A stretch of 64,000 nucleotides of DNA from Opisthorchis felineus (GCA_004794785.1 SJOL01009575.1:177220-241219); one strand, 5' to 3'; positions 12,101-27,100 are shown, numbered from the stretch's first letter. The notes: generated by a model not told the origin, from the sequence alone. Numbers and translations: made by a program.

Positions 12101-15100
12101 ACACATCGATTATTGCTGGCGATTATGATGTTTGAGGGTGAATGATATCATTTCGAACACTTTATAGCCATACACCTGTAAAATATTTTAAAGTCACAAA
12201 GGTGACAGAGCGCATTAAAAATGTTTTTCTCCTGAAATTAGTCAGCAAAACCAGGGCAACCTGAAGGCTACCGTGACTTCTTTTTGCGCACGCTACAAGG
12301 ACTTGCGCCGGCCGATCAACGGTGCCTCAAGAAACTTGGGTGGCTGCATCTCGTAACGACCTTAAACGTCGATCGCATGTCAAATTTGCGCCATGTCTCG
12401 ATTGCCTGTCAGGTGATTAAATATGTGATCTTGGAGCAGTCTTCAACGGCGACAGACTGCCAGTTGTTTAACAGACCCAAAGCTTGATTGCGCTTTTTGC
12501 CTGTGTTTGAAGTCTGCTATCAGTTCTGTCTATGTGTATCTCATGGCAAATGCAGGTGACTTGATATATACTATGAACTGGCTGTAGAACTGTGTGTGGC
12601 GTTTTGGTAAACGACGGTGGCAGTGCCTTTTTGTAAACTTTCATCCGTATTTGGGTAGAAGGTGCGTTGCAAGATCATGACTGATTCAGTTGATTCCCTC
12701 TTTAACGCCATCGTAAGTTACGAATGATTAATGCGTACAATTTGCTATTCAAGTAGAGCATAAGGTTTACGAAGGCTCGGAGACTATGCCTATCTGATGA
12801 AAACCAAAAAAAGATGAAACAGGTATTGGCCTATCGAAGAGCTTTCAGCAACCCTGTAAGTGGTGTGTTCCGTCAAGAAACTATTCTTCGATGTCTCAGA
12901 TATCATGCCAACTGAAACAAGAAGTGGCCTTTGTGCGGCAAATTCAGTCAAAAGATATCATAAACTAAAGGTTCTGCTGAGTCACTCATTACCATCAGGA
13001 TAATTTACAAATGTCACTTGTTTATAATTTTTTAACTTGCTAATAGTTGTTTACCAACGGAGTTCAGTAAGGAAATGTGTTTGCCCGCCGAGGTTCCAAA
13101 ATACTTGTTATTTCTGTCTTCAGTCCCAGTCAGATTGTAGTAACGGTATAGCCTTCATTGAACGGTCCAATCACCAACCACAGTACTACGTGCTCTGACA
13201 AAGATAGACCGTCCGGTTGAGCTTCGTCGTAGGCACCGAGATAGGGAAGGACAGTATGTACGCGCATGTGAAAGGTGCCGACCAGCTTTCCGAAATTTGT
13301 CAAATTTTTAGAGTCATTTCGGCAGCGCAACTTCTAGGGCATGAGTTGTCCGTCAAGAATCAAACGAAATCAGGAAAATAAACAAAAACTCAACTGTGAA
13401 AAACTCGAATACCACATGAATAGACGCAAACGGATCCACTGATCTGCGTGTATTCGTACAGTGGGAATCAGGATGTGATTTGATCGGGGAAAATTGATCG
13501 CTTGGCATTGCTTTACGGAACATTTGTGCACCAACAAATGTACACACAACAAATGAACAGGACGACGGTTCCATGGAACTCATGCACATATAGCAATCTG
13601 ATGAATCCCAGAGGTTCATCTACTGAATTTTCAATTTTTCATAAGTACTATACCGCAACGTAGTGCGTAAAGTATTGTCACTGAAAAGCAGCGTGAATTC
13701 GTCTCGGACTGTGTATGCTATTCAACCCAGGACGAATCCGAACAATATTCACCCCGGATATCCGACTGATTGTTTTGTTTAGATCTCCGTCACTCACATG
13801 CACCTCCATCCACGCCATTCAGTTTACCGAGGGTGTTGTATTGCGGTCTGGACTTCGTTATTAGCACACGTTGATTCACTGATTTGTATAGGCGTTTTCA
13901 AACAACTAGTCCAGGTGCACGGCACCTCACGATGGGCCATGTGCACATGTAAATGCCCTCAGCTGAAACGCATTCGTCGCACTTGACCTCGAAAGCCCAT
14001 TATCGATGGCTTACCATGGTAGGCCACAGGGGTAGGCCAGCGAACCGCCGTGTCGGTCAGTAGACACGTTCGCACGACGGTCCAACGACCAACTGGCCGG
14101 GAAGTAGCCAGTCGGCCGCAATCAAGTGTCAACAGGTCGTTCACTCATCCTTACGCCGGTCTAATGGCCTTCGTAGAGTGTTCCCCAGGGTCCAGTGAGA
14201 AATCACATGATATTAAAATCGCACTGCTTCACGTAACGTACAACCCGTGCGGCCGATTGAGAAGAAACCTGAATTGCGTTTGTAACACTAGATTTCGAAC
14301 ACAACCATGAAAGCCCAAGCATACAGCTTCAGGCAGAATGAAGTTACAAAGTTTTGTCACAAGCATCGCGGAGCATTGGGGGGGGGGGTGTTAGACAGCC
14401 AATCCAAAACTAGCACCAGCACCGCGCACCGTGTTCGGACTCGACGAAAAAGGAAGCTTTCTAATCCTCGGTTTATTTGTCGTACTGATGTGCTACCGTC
14501 AACAATTCGCATTTCGCCGCAGCGATATGAACTCAAACTCTTGAGACAACATGAGTTAGCAGCTCGTGATTATTGTCAAAGAAACCGTATTCCGAGACAT
14601 CTCAATCATTTGAAGCTGCAAAGAGAGATAGATAACTCCGCACCTACTCACTCTCGATAGTTCCAAGAAGAGATCAGACATGTCCCAGCGAACGACTTAC
14701 CATGGATGTGTAAGAATCCCTCAGCATCGCTTGTTCCCCCTCTGTGTTCGGCTTGACAAATGTACTTCCCCGCATCACTTTTCGTTGCTCCACTAGGAAA
14801 GAAAGAAGAAAGAAGAAAAACGAAGGTTTGAAAGGAAGCAGGACGGCCAACTTAAAGTATTTTACTTGGTGCCACACTTTATACCTGTGAGAAATCTAAG
14901 ATGACAGCGGAGAACGTTTTCTAAAAGTCCGACCTAATCTGTTACACCAGCCACAATTTTTTGAAACTATTTGAACCCGAATGACTGGCAATTGGGATAG
15001 CATTTCTGGAAAGCAAACTCTTAGATTCAACCCTGATGTACAACAGGCATGTTGAGTATTGATAACCAAAAACTTCGGACGGTTCCGGATACAAGACTAG

Positions 15101-18100
15101 TGTGACAGACTTCAAGAATCCGACTTCGATCTTCTCCCAATTGACCGAATTCGGTTCCTTGAAGAGAAGTGGTGCGATGTGGGCAGTCAGCCACTAGAGT
15201 TCCACTTGACCTCGATGAACACATGCAGCGATTAAAACTGGCGAACTTCGTAAATCTAACAGAGAACCCTATGAATCGTAGACCGAATTGTAGAGACTGC
15301 ACTCGGCCATGCATAGTTCAGTAAACGTCTGGTCTTTGCGACATAAGGCGCGTTGAAACCCCCGAGTAACTTGTCATTTTCCCACTAGAATTCCGTTTCA
15401 GACATATTTTTTAGGTATCCAACTGGGACATCTTATCACCAAATAGTTAGTTAGTGCAAGGCCTTCCTTTGTGGTCCTGTCCATTTACACACCAGATAAT
15501 GCTTTCATCCTGAACTGTTGAGAATTGAAAAGAAAACTCCAAATTTCCAACCTCTGAGCAATTAACTGGCAAGGGAAAAGATCACCACCACAGAGCTGTA
15601 AAAGAAACTTGCATGCTCCATGTTGTGCGCTATTCGATATATGTTCGACGATATTTGTTAGTAAACTTCCCATGGAATAACAGGGTTCCTAAGAAAATCT
15701 CGTCGCCGCTATTCATCATTCTGATAGGTTTTGGTGCAGACCGATGATGACTTTGCTGGAGAAATATGTAGCTCGCCAAGAAGGCAGATGTTTCTTGTTG
15801 TGTTGAACACCCCCATTAGTCATCACTTCCATTTTTGACTGTTCATCATCAGAAAAAAACGGGAAAAACATGAAACGATTTTCGTCAAAAGATTAATGGT
15901 TCCAGAAATGTAACTCAGTCTTCACATATTGCGAAAGTGAATTTTTTTAGTGAAACTTTGTTTACACGGAGAGTTTCCAGGAGATGACGGCTGATGTGAA
16001 TAGCATTACGCATTAGAAGAAAAATAGATTGTAGTTATGATAGCTATCAACAGCGATTCCACAATGTATGAGAAACCCCTGGTGGTGGAACTCGATTCAA
16101 AGACTAAACTGAACCAGGGCTATCCGGGATGGCTGTCCAGCCATCGTGCTTAGTTTAACAGGGTTGCTCCCAAACAAACCTCAACATATACATGCGTTGA
16201 CTGCCACAGTGAGGAAATATATCTGTCTGATGAAAATCTGAATTAAAATATATAACGAGTAGTGAGGATATGAATGGCCTGTTTCTAACCCAATGGCTCA
16301 GCTGTCTATTCCTTTGCACAGTTGATTCTTTCATAGCATACATCAGTGTATGTATCTTCGATCTCATAGATCGAACTTTGTAAGTTACGAAACAAAGAAC
16401 CACCATACTTTGGACCGTGTTGTCAAGTTACCGTTTTGGTCGCGTCAGATAGGTGAGAGTTTATGTTATATCTGATTGCTGTCCCCACTCCAGTGCCTAG
16501 TGCCGAAAAAAACACCCCGACAAGAAACACAACAGATCTATTGCAACAAGCGAGTGTGAGTGCCTCGCGCCATATATTGTGGGGGCACTGTGTGACCTTG
16601 ATCCAAGGCTGACTCGCACTGTCTGACTTTGATCCATGGCTACCTGATCGGTGTTTAGTGGAGTTTGAGGGTTTCAGTAGGTTTCGGGTATTCTGGGATA
16701 ATCTTCGGGAATCTGACCCTGATAACAGTTTACATTATTCACAAAAGTCCACCTTGAGGGAAACATTTGACTGAATAGAACGAAAGCAGAGATTTCTAAT
16801 AGCACCCTTAATACGACTGCTCCTGTTTGTCCTGTTTATGGGCTTTAAAAATGTCTTTTCTCTAGTTGTGACAAAATTCCAAAGTAAAAACTTGTTGAAT
16901 GTCAAAACTGATGACATTGATGCCTAGCTAATCGTTACATAGTGCAAAGTGATCTTGGAGAAAAAAGCTATCTCCTTACTTGATGGTGAGCTTGCTCGTC
17001 AACGCCTGAGTGGGCATTCCAGGACTGGCCTCCTGCGTGGTTTCAATACGATATCGTCGTCCATCACGAAGTTCAAACGGAGTTTCCAGTCCACGATACC
17101 AGCGCACCTTTACCGACTCATCCAAACTGAAGATAGTACAAGTGAGAGTAGCCACACCGGGTTCAACACTTGTGTTCCGAGGAATCAGCACACGTGGTGG
17201 TGGAGCTGAGAAATGTGCAACGAAAATCTTCCTCTATGAGAAGAGCCATAAAACTGTGACAATCACGATGGAATAGGCTTTGACAAGTTATTCGAACAAG
17301 AATCAAGGTGGGATTCGTAACTCTTAGAAATGGTTGAAAAACCAACGAAACGAACTAAACGTATGTTCCGATTCTAACGACGCTTTATCTTTGAGGTCAA
17401 CAATACGGGCATTTCAACGACTTGGAGAAATTCACAAATTGTGTTGGCGACAAACGAGAAAGTTTAGTCAGTTCTATGCAAAGTACCGAAAGGTGATTTG
17501 TGACGTTTTGGCAGAAACCACCGTACCATCATACCGGACATTTATCAAGCAATCACTAGTTATGAAGTGGTAATTCTCAATCAGTATGTGTCTCACAAAC
17601 TCGTAAGGTCGATCAATACAGCCCTGATTCTGCAGACGAAATGGCTGGTTTTGATTAGACCCAATAAGGGTTCATACAGACCCGGTCGTTGTTAATAGAG
17701 CATCGTATTATGGAGTAGAGTGGAGCTGTTGAAAGTCATCTTTTCAGTTTGAGATGAGGGCTGTTGATGGCTGTGTAGACTGCATGACAAACAAGCAACT
17801 GCTTCTTTAAATAAAGATGTGAGTAATTCATTAGTTGCTCTAGCCCTAGAGAAAAGCAGAACGAAAGTGAAATGAATTCGAGAAATACACTCATTTGCAA
17901 ATCAATTTGGTTTTCACGAGAGACTCAACTGAATCTGTCGTTTATGATATTATTCAACTAAAAATCAAATTGATCTGCAAATGAGTATATTTGTCGAAAT
18001 CAGTCGGATTTGGGTTCAAGTAGAACATAAGATTGACGGAAACTCGGGGACTGCGCCTACTTGATGAACCCCAAAAAGGGCGAAACAGATCGTGGGCTGT

Positions 18101-21100
18101 CGAAGAGTTTTCAGCAACCTTGTGAGTAGTTTCCTTTATGGAAAAAGTGAAATGAACTTCACATGACAACAAGGTACGACCGACTCTGTTCTACACAAAA
18201 CACTAGATTTTTCGGAATTATCTACCATCTCTGAAAACCTGAATTTGAGTGCATCACAAAACAGCCGTTCTTCCTCCGGGAAGTAAAAAGGAGCCAACTA
18301 ACAGGATGGTACGTGCCTAAAGTCCAGATGGATGCTGTGGGCAAATAGGTTCAAGATTCTGACCAAGTTATTTGTGACACACTTAGACAACGGTGACTAA
18401 TGAGCCATCGGATAGTTTCAACCGAGTCACATGCTCACAACCAAGATGCCAGGAAACAGGAACGTCAGAAGCGCCCATTGTTCAGCTTACAGGTCATCCG
18501 TTTATAAGAACAAACCGGAAGAGGGCAATCAAATGTGACATTTCACAATTATTAGGACCTCGGAGCGAACTAATAGGAGAATAATTGGAACATAAATCAC
18601 GCAAGAAACTGAGGTTTAGTGTTCAGATGCGGCTGGGATGTAGGAGGATTGTTTTAAATCCTTTCGTGCTACACAAATGAATACCAGAACGGGATCAAAC
18701 TACCGACAATGACTTACGCAGAATCACGACAGCCACTTCATCTTTGAATTCGCCGTCAATTTTCGGATCTCCTTCAGTGATGGTTGGATGGACCTCGGCT
18801 GCATAGATCCCATGAGAATCTTCATTGGCATCGGTGATGGTGTACAACACGCTACCCGGTTGGCTGGACAAAGGTTAGAAGATATCAGGAAACCATGATG
18901 TGTCCGGAGTGAGAGGAGACGAGACCCACACACCCATCAAGTCACATTAAGGTGAAGATGAGCTAACTAGACATTTTTGTTGTATTTAACTTTGGACGGA
19001 AGAACTAACACCAAACCTGTAAACAAACGTGGGGGTGAATGGGGAGTATAACTGTTCGATTTTAGATTTTTGTCCACAGGCACATGGGTCTATTCCTGGT
19101 CTGCGTTCTGCGTAAATACCATGTCCTGAAACTGTTTGTCTGTTTGTTTTTTACTTAGTTCGTCTATTCCACGTGCGGATTGACGAAGCACGGCGTTAGT
19201 AGTGATGAGTTTTGGAGTGTGTAGTTGAATTCTGCGGTCCAACAGACCTAGACCACATATTCGTAGTGTGATAATTATATCAAATTTTATGGGTATACGA
19301 ATTTATGTGGCAACTTCAGGTACAGTTTGGGGATTGGTGATCATCCTGAAATTGTTCGCCTCAGCAAACGACGTCTACACCATTGGTGACAACAGAATTT
19401 GTAAGAACAAGTTGACCAAAGCTCATGCACAATGGTTAGAACAAAGGTTTCTCATTTTTATTTCTCTCCCAACTATACGGATTGTTCACTTACTTGTAGA
19501 TTTTATTCTCATCAGCATGTCCGGCCAAATGTCTCCCATCTTTATACCACTTTATTGTGTACGGGACCTCACTGTTTACCGTACATGCAAGCTCGGTTGT
19601 CGCACCACGCTGCAGTTCAATCTTGGGCGGGCACGTGATGACGATAGGGCGTGGTTTTCGGCCCGAAAGAGCTACCTTGGAGTAGCGTTGAAAAGGAAAT
19701 CCTTGACCGTCACGACCGGAAACCTAGAGGCGGATAAAATTTGAAATGGTAGTCTTTAAGCTAAAAAAATATGCTATTTCGTAAGCATCTATATAGTGCT
19801 GTTTGGACCAGGCTGTTGCTTGCTATGAAGAGTGACCCTCAACTTTTCAGATATGCCCGGAAATAACCAGTTGCAAAAGTTTTGCAAAAAAACTGAAATG
19901 TCGAACAACTTCTCGCTGGTTGTCGAGGTTATTGGCCTGCGATTCGCAAAACTGTATACCTGATGGAATCGAAGTGGCCAAACAAACAAACAATTTCACA
20001 AAAACCTGAAAAATAAAAGATGCCTTAGTGATCTATTCTGGTCTCGTTATTGGTCACCTTATTCAAGAGTAATTAAATTTGCAGGTAGCATTTGCGGTCT
20101 ATCAAACTCAGAACATTCTTAGATTGCGGTGATTCGGCATTGACTGTTGTGCGTTGTACTGCAACGCACTGCTGAGCAGGAAAATCAGTGAAGACCATGG
20201 TGAGCAAGTTGAATCAAGTGATCCGAAGGACTTGAGTTTGAAGGTTTATAAAAACTGTTGCATATGTGTAATATCATTCAAGTCGGTTGCTCTCGAATTC
20301 ACTTATCCACTCCAGGCTGTGTAGTCGTTGGGTCGCGCTAGGCTACGCGGACTGATGCCGTTGTATTGCTGGTAATTTCGAAATATTAGCAGTTCATTTG
20401 CGTTAATCGGCTGCTGACCAGATGACCTTTCTTCTGTTCACCGAATAGGACAATACGAGAAGACATCGTCAGTGCGAGGTTGGGTGGGCATTTCCCGCAC
20501 AATTTGCCAATAGACAAATTTCATAAAGGGAATAAAACTGCCAAAAACTGAAAACGTTTAAGTGATCGATCAAACAGACGAAGGCGGATCTAAATTTTAG
20601 ACAAACCCAGACGGGGCCAACTGGAACTTGGAAACAGAGTTACTGGAATTAAAACACCCAGCCAGCCAATCAAATGCAAGCAAACCGGACCACAACGCAG
20701 CCGGGAATCTAACCTGGTTAACGAAGTTATAAGGAAGCGAAATTTCGAGGAACCCGTCAGGTTGGAAATATCAACTACTCTCTAGAAACCAGATAAACAA
20801 AAGTAGAAACTGATGATGTCTCCTCGTATGGTGAAATGACATTAGCCAGTTGCCAAACTTGACGAACACATGAACTGGCACCTGATTAACAGCCAACCAT
20901 TTTATTGCATGTGTACATGTTTCTTCCACATTCAGCCAGTAATACCGGTAGCTAAATTGCGCTAATAATTGCACCAGAACTAACGTACTAATGACCCGTC
21001 ACATTACCTGTAAACTTTGGGTCCCGATCGGCGTAGTCTTACTGATAAGGGGAACTCATTTTGACCAGTTATTAGCATGTGGATAGCAAAGAAGTCAGCG

Positions 21101-24100
21101 CACCATTTTATTCATATTTGGAAACACGAAGATGGGCTGCAATTCTACGGTCAAGCAGGTTTCAGCGAACATGTGACCATAAAAGACAGCTTGAGTGTTG
21201 TTACCTAGAAGAGTTGTTGTTTCCGATGTTACGGTGTTACGTCTAGCCCAGCCTAAGCCCATAGGCTCAGACCGACAGCAGAGTTACACGGGGTTCTGAT
21301 ATCTTAGATGTGATGCGACTTGAGGATGCCTGAATATGAACTGAGCTACGGGAAGGTGTGAAACATTGAATTACTTTTTACACGACAAAACGAGGAGGAA
21401 CTCATTAAATCGAGTGGCACCAAATGATCAGTGCTCGTAAGTATCAAGCAATTTGTTTCTCTGAATTACCACTATCTTTATAGGTTGTTCTAGCAAAGGT
21501 TGTTTGCTAAAAAACTAGGGGAGAACCGTAAACAATAAAAATTTTGGAATGTTTTCAGTCTTCGTTTGTAAATGTTCCCTCAGACAGTCAAGACCCTCAA
21601 CATTAAAGTCATAGTAATCCGCTAAGAGAGCGCGAAGGCGAGGACCTACAATCTACTTCCGCGACACTTCACCCTCCTTCCTTCGAACAACTCCTTGAAT
21701 GGGAGCCTATTGTGTGGTTTGACTTAGCTGAGAGAAAAAACACCCTCAATAATGTGGAAAGGAGAACGATCTTTTTATAATCTTTCACACCTAATTTTCC
21801 TGCACTCCTTCAAGGTATAGAAGTTATTCACGCACACAGGGGGGGACCAAACAAAATAACCCTGTGAACTCTCGTTACAGTATCCGGTTTCGCTCTTTGA
21901 AGTAATTCGCTCTCACGATGCGCACTCTGAGGGGTACCTGCATGACCCCCGTGGGGGTCTGTGTTTTGTAATTTCCCACGTAGGAAAGCTAACAGCCATA
22001 ATCCAATCGAAATAATCAAGCGTTTGGACCGATTCAATTGCTTCCAGCACTGTTCTGCCTGGAGCAAGAGGAAACAAGCAATTTTCCACAATCAGACCAC
22101 CGGAAAAAAGTTTTTGAAAAATTCCCAAGGAACTATTTATGCAAAGAGACGAATCGACTGTTTACTGAAATGGATTCTATCAACATTCCTAGGGCGTTAC
22201 GATTTTGGATGTGCCAGTTACAGGAAAGTAGAATTACACGTGGTGATCTTTCCTATGATGGATCGGTGCATCAACAACGACGTCTTATTCTATGTCCTAG
22301 GCAGTATTTTTTCGTCCGTTAGTCCCTCTTGAGCTTAGCAAGCGTCAAAAGCTTATCTTATATATATATTTATATATCCCCACCTACCGGACCGTAAGAT
22401 GGTATGATAACCGCACTCTCACTGCACTCTTCTAAGCTCTTGTTGAAACGAGAACTGGAAAGTTTCCGCCAAACCCAGTTGACAGTACTTTTTTCTACTT
22501 CCATTTATTGGGAAAAGAATGACCTTTATTTTCATATGGATATCCATGATGTAGGCTGTCACTTTCAAAGTTTCCATTGGGAAAAATCGATAGAATACAC
22601 ACCTGATCATCCATTGGTGTTCGGATTCCTTGAAGGCGTTCAGAGTTTGGCGTTTGCATTGAACAAACCGGTGATTATTCTTGTTTAAGAATGCCGGAGA
22701 ATTTCCACAGTAAGTGTACATCCTGACAAAGTTTCTAATTTCTTGAACGCTGCACGGCTGATCTTTTGTTCGAGTGAGTTATATGGGAAGGAAATCTAAC
22801 TGTATCGGACATTTGTGAATCAACCTAGTGGTCTAGAATTGCAATGACCTCATATGTACTTCGCCAGGTGTAGTAGCCGACGACTGGGTGGCTGTCCAAT
22901 AGCTGGTGCTCCTCCTAATGTAAAATTCTAAGCGGTGTTAGCGGTCATCCACTGTAATTTACGTTTTCTTCTGTACGAGTATAAAAGCTCGGCGATATAA
23001 TTTCACATCGAACAGCTCCTTAATCCGAAGGTAGTAATGACATCTTCTTCACATCAAATCCAACCAACGGAATCTAAATTCCACTTGATGAATACCTCTT
23101 GAGGGGTACTTCTGGTGAATACAAATGCGCCAACTTTTCTATTCCCCAAAGCCCAATCGATGAATAAATCTGTGTCCATTCGATTCTGCAACGTGATGCG
23201 GACAATACAGTTTGTAAGTAATCTTTTGAACACAGAATTCTGATGTGGTAGCCAGTGAAAAACCTCAATACGTCACCGGGGTTACAGCGTGGATCATGTC
23301 ACGCGCAAACTTGCCTGCAAGTAAGCGTGTTCCGAGAGCGGATCCATTGCATGCTGACTGACAAAGACATGAGTTGTTCCAGTTTGTTTCATAGGCAACC
23401 GAACCAAAGATGTCCCGTTGGGTGCACGCATGTCCAGGTGGTCCAGACGTCCGGGTTGGAATCGTCCAGTCATGTTAACCATGACAAAGTTCTTTACACC
23501 TGTGGTCATGAACAACGAGAAGTTGGTTTTGGTGACCAGGAAAACTGTACGAACATGTAATCCTGTCACGTACCTAAGTCTCACCGCTTGCGTGGTCAGC
23601 AGGATGCAAAGGTATACAAGCCTGGTGGGAAGATAACTTTCGGGGTTTGAATGTATTGTAGTTGTTAAGGTATAGACTAAATAGGAGTAATAGTTACTTA
23701 GAAAAACTTTCCATCCGTGAGAAACTAATTCTTACCAGTGGAAGCCCTTCTAGGTAAGTTAGTTTCACTAGTTTGTGGTCTTTCAAAACCGCGGAACGCT
23801 CACGAATATTCAACAATAACCTGAAAGATCATGATGGTTTCTATTGCAATTTTACATCCGACCACTTGTAGATTACAAGGTAAATTCTGGAAGCTGAAAG
23901 TTCGAAGAAGCTCCTGTTCATGTTTGTATCCAGAAACAAAAAGGCGGAATGCCCATTTATTATGGGAGCTTATGAGTGGACCACCCATATTTTTGGGTGA
24001 CAAAGAGGCCAAAAGAGCAAAAACTGAGATCTCATCCTAAAGAAAACGTCAATCCTCATATTTTGAAGCTGGTGAGCATTGTACGGACATTATTTTGAAG

Positions 24101-27100
24101 AATTGGCAATGACGTATTTTCCTGTTTAGGTGAGTGAACACGCTTAACATGGGCATCCTGAAGACGGACTAAGTGGAGTGAGGATTGAAGAGGTAGAAGA
24201 GCTGCATGATCTGAGATGACTTAAGTATCACTAAATACTAAATGTTGAGAGAATGAGTCCCTTCTTGTTGGTAAACTTCAAAAGCGGGGATGTCAGCGAT
24301 CGAATCGGTGACCGGGGTTACTGGATCGAAATGGCACTTGATATAGATATTGACAAATACTCGTCGTTGAACACGAATTTGGTTTTGACGATAGGCTCAA
24401 ATAAATCCAGTTGAATCTTTCGCTTATGAAATCTTGAATATCAAAACCAAATGTCAAAATCAAATTCCTGTGCAAATGAGACTATTTGTCGAAATCTGTC
24501 CAATTTCGGTTCGAGTTAAACACAAGATTGATGGAGACTAGGGAACTGCACCCACCTGACGTGCCCCAAGACGAGTTAAACCGGTCGTGAGTTGTCGAAG
24601 AGTTTTCAGCGACCTTATGAGTATTACCCTACATTCAGGTACTTGGTATATACTGCAGAAGACAAACCAATAGCGGCTCACGCTTACCCGCGATAGGCTG
24701 TTGCGACCCTGCTTGGTTGTACTCCTTTGGTGTAGTGCTGAAGCCTTGTAAGAAATCCACATCGCTGATGCCGGAAACGCGTACCGAGAACCACTGTTCT
24801 TCATCCTCAAGGTCCATTTCTTCAGTCGAAGCTGCCTTACCAGCAGATTCATCCGGTTTGGTGATGACCTCCAAGGTCCACTCCCCTGGTGATGGCCGAT
24901 CCAAAGAGCCAACAAAAACCGAAGACACTGCTTTCATTAAACGTTTCAAACCATCTTCTGGGCCAATGAGTTTTCCTATGGGAGGGAAAAGTTTGCTGAG
25001 TTGAATTCAGTCGGTTTCCGTACAGAGTTGACGAGAAAAAACCTACAGATACATCCCACCAGCTGTTTGCACAAAACTGGCTAAAACGCACACTTATTCC
25101 AAATCAGCGCGTTCCTTGAAGAGTTTCTAGCAACCTTATGAGTAGTTTCCTTTATGAGGATCCCCACTAACTTTGTCCTACAGACCGAATGGCTCTGTTG
25201 ACACTCGAACGACTAAGTGGTCCATTGAGATCTTGAACGTTGTCACGAGTTGACAATCTCGTGTGGTTTTGGCAATCATTTGAAAGTTCGCGACGTTTCC
25301 TGATAAGAATAAACAGCGTAAAGAACAGAACACGGGCTCTACAGTTTTCTTCAGGATAAATACCTAACGAATCGAGGTGTGAATCATCTTAATTTTGCAC
25401 ACAAGAACACTAAGGAACATAGGGCTGCTAATCCATGTTTGAGTGTCAATTCCAGCCTTACCATTAGGTTCGAAGTAAACCACGAACTGCCTGAACCAAC
25501 TTTTGCGTGTGCTCACCCATACGTTCATCTCAAGCGTTGCATCTTGGTTGTACGTTGTAGAATACGTGGACTTTGATCCATATCTCTGGACAATGCAACG
25601 AAGCATCTAGCTCAGGCGCTATCTAAGCATATTATGCCCACACGGATCACTCTACCAAACAAGTAAAGGGCTTCTACGTAGTCCATCGGGAATCTAAGGA
25701 AACGCTCACGAAGTGTGAGATCCGAAACTTTGCCCATTATTGAGTCTGCTTAAGAGTCGGTCACGTTGCCCTGAACCCTGTGGTCACGACCACTGAACCT
25801 GTGTTGGTCCATAGTTAGTTCAGGTACACCATCAATTTAGACAGCAATGCAGTTCTTTTTACTGAGTAAACCCGTAGACCTCATTGAACTTTCCCCCCGT
25901 CTATCAGTAAGCTCTTTCGTCGCCTTGTAATAAGCTCATATATTTAGCTTAACGATAATCATAGGGAAACTAGCATTCTTTGCCAAGCTAGTTGTTCTGA
26001 TGTATTCTGCAGAAATCTGCCATGGCTCGTTCAGTCGGTGAATCCGTTTAGTGCTTTTGGGGATTTGAAATATTCACGTCCGAAAATAAACAGTGGTCTA
26101 CTAAGAAATACACTCATTTGCAATTCAATTTAGTTTTGCGAGAGACTCACCTAGAACCCAGCTGAATCTCTCGTTTGTGATGTTTCCATGCATGGTCTAC
26201 TAAGTTATCGTTAGACATTTAGCAGGGTTTCGTCATCGCATGGCACGGCTTGATATAAATTGTGTGAATTATAACGGGGATTTTTTGATGCAAAATTTGC
26301 TTAGTTTAAGCTATGGGCCCCTTGTGAGAGAGCGAAAATTTCGTAGAAAACCACGTCTACACGTTAGTTGAATTTTGGTGTTTCCAGTGTGGGACAATAA
26401 ATACTGGTTTGAATTATAAAGTATCCATTGTATATGATTAATGATGGTTTTCGTTGATAGATTTTTCCACTATGAACATCAGGATCATGAGTTTAGCTAT
26501 GCTTTTAACCTCCACGCAGTATCACTTGAGTCCAGTGTTGGTGACCCACTAGCTGCAGATGCATTCACAAAAGGATGACCGCCACGTTCGTATAGCACGC
26601 GGGTGTCAATTCAAGCATGCAGACAGAAGCTCGAAGGAAACACTGATACACAATGAGTAGGATGTGCACAAGAACACAAGCGAAATCCTCGCAAAATCGG
26701 CACTGTACCATCTATTTGACGCACTTAAGTCAATGCCTTTCCGTATCAGATGAAAAGCGTTTGGAATTTTGACGGAACGATAACTCACGGTGGAATTGGG
26801 ATACAAGCCCACTGAGGAGCAGTGAACCGGACCTAGCACCACGTTCATTTATTTTTCAAAGATAGTCTGCCATTCCTCGGTTTGGTTGACTGAATAGAAA
26901 GTATGTTTCTTGTATTAACCTGTACACGTATCCGGTCTGCCAATCTTTCGACCCATGGTTGCATTTTGGGGGTCGATGTGTAGTTTCTGCTGCTCCCTCT
27001 ATATTGCCAACAGGTTTTCTAGTTGTGTGTATCCCATTCAATGTATAAACTACCACATTGTTCTGTCCCATCAAAGGGCATTACTACTGCTGCCTTGTAT

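Noticed and set aside
14307..14660. Basic 117-codon plus-strand open frame in intron 10
   Set aside because: Arginine- and histidine-rich with a long G run inside and no splice or family evidence.
19268..19744. 158-codon plus-strand open frame
   Set aside because: It overlaps hemicentin exon 7 in antisense and has no family motif; the minus frame carries the clear Ig and hemicentin match.
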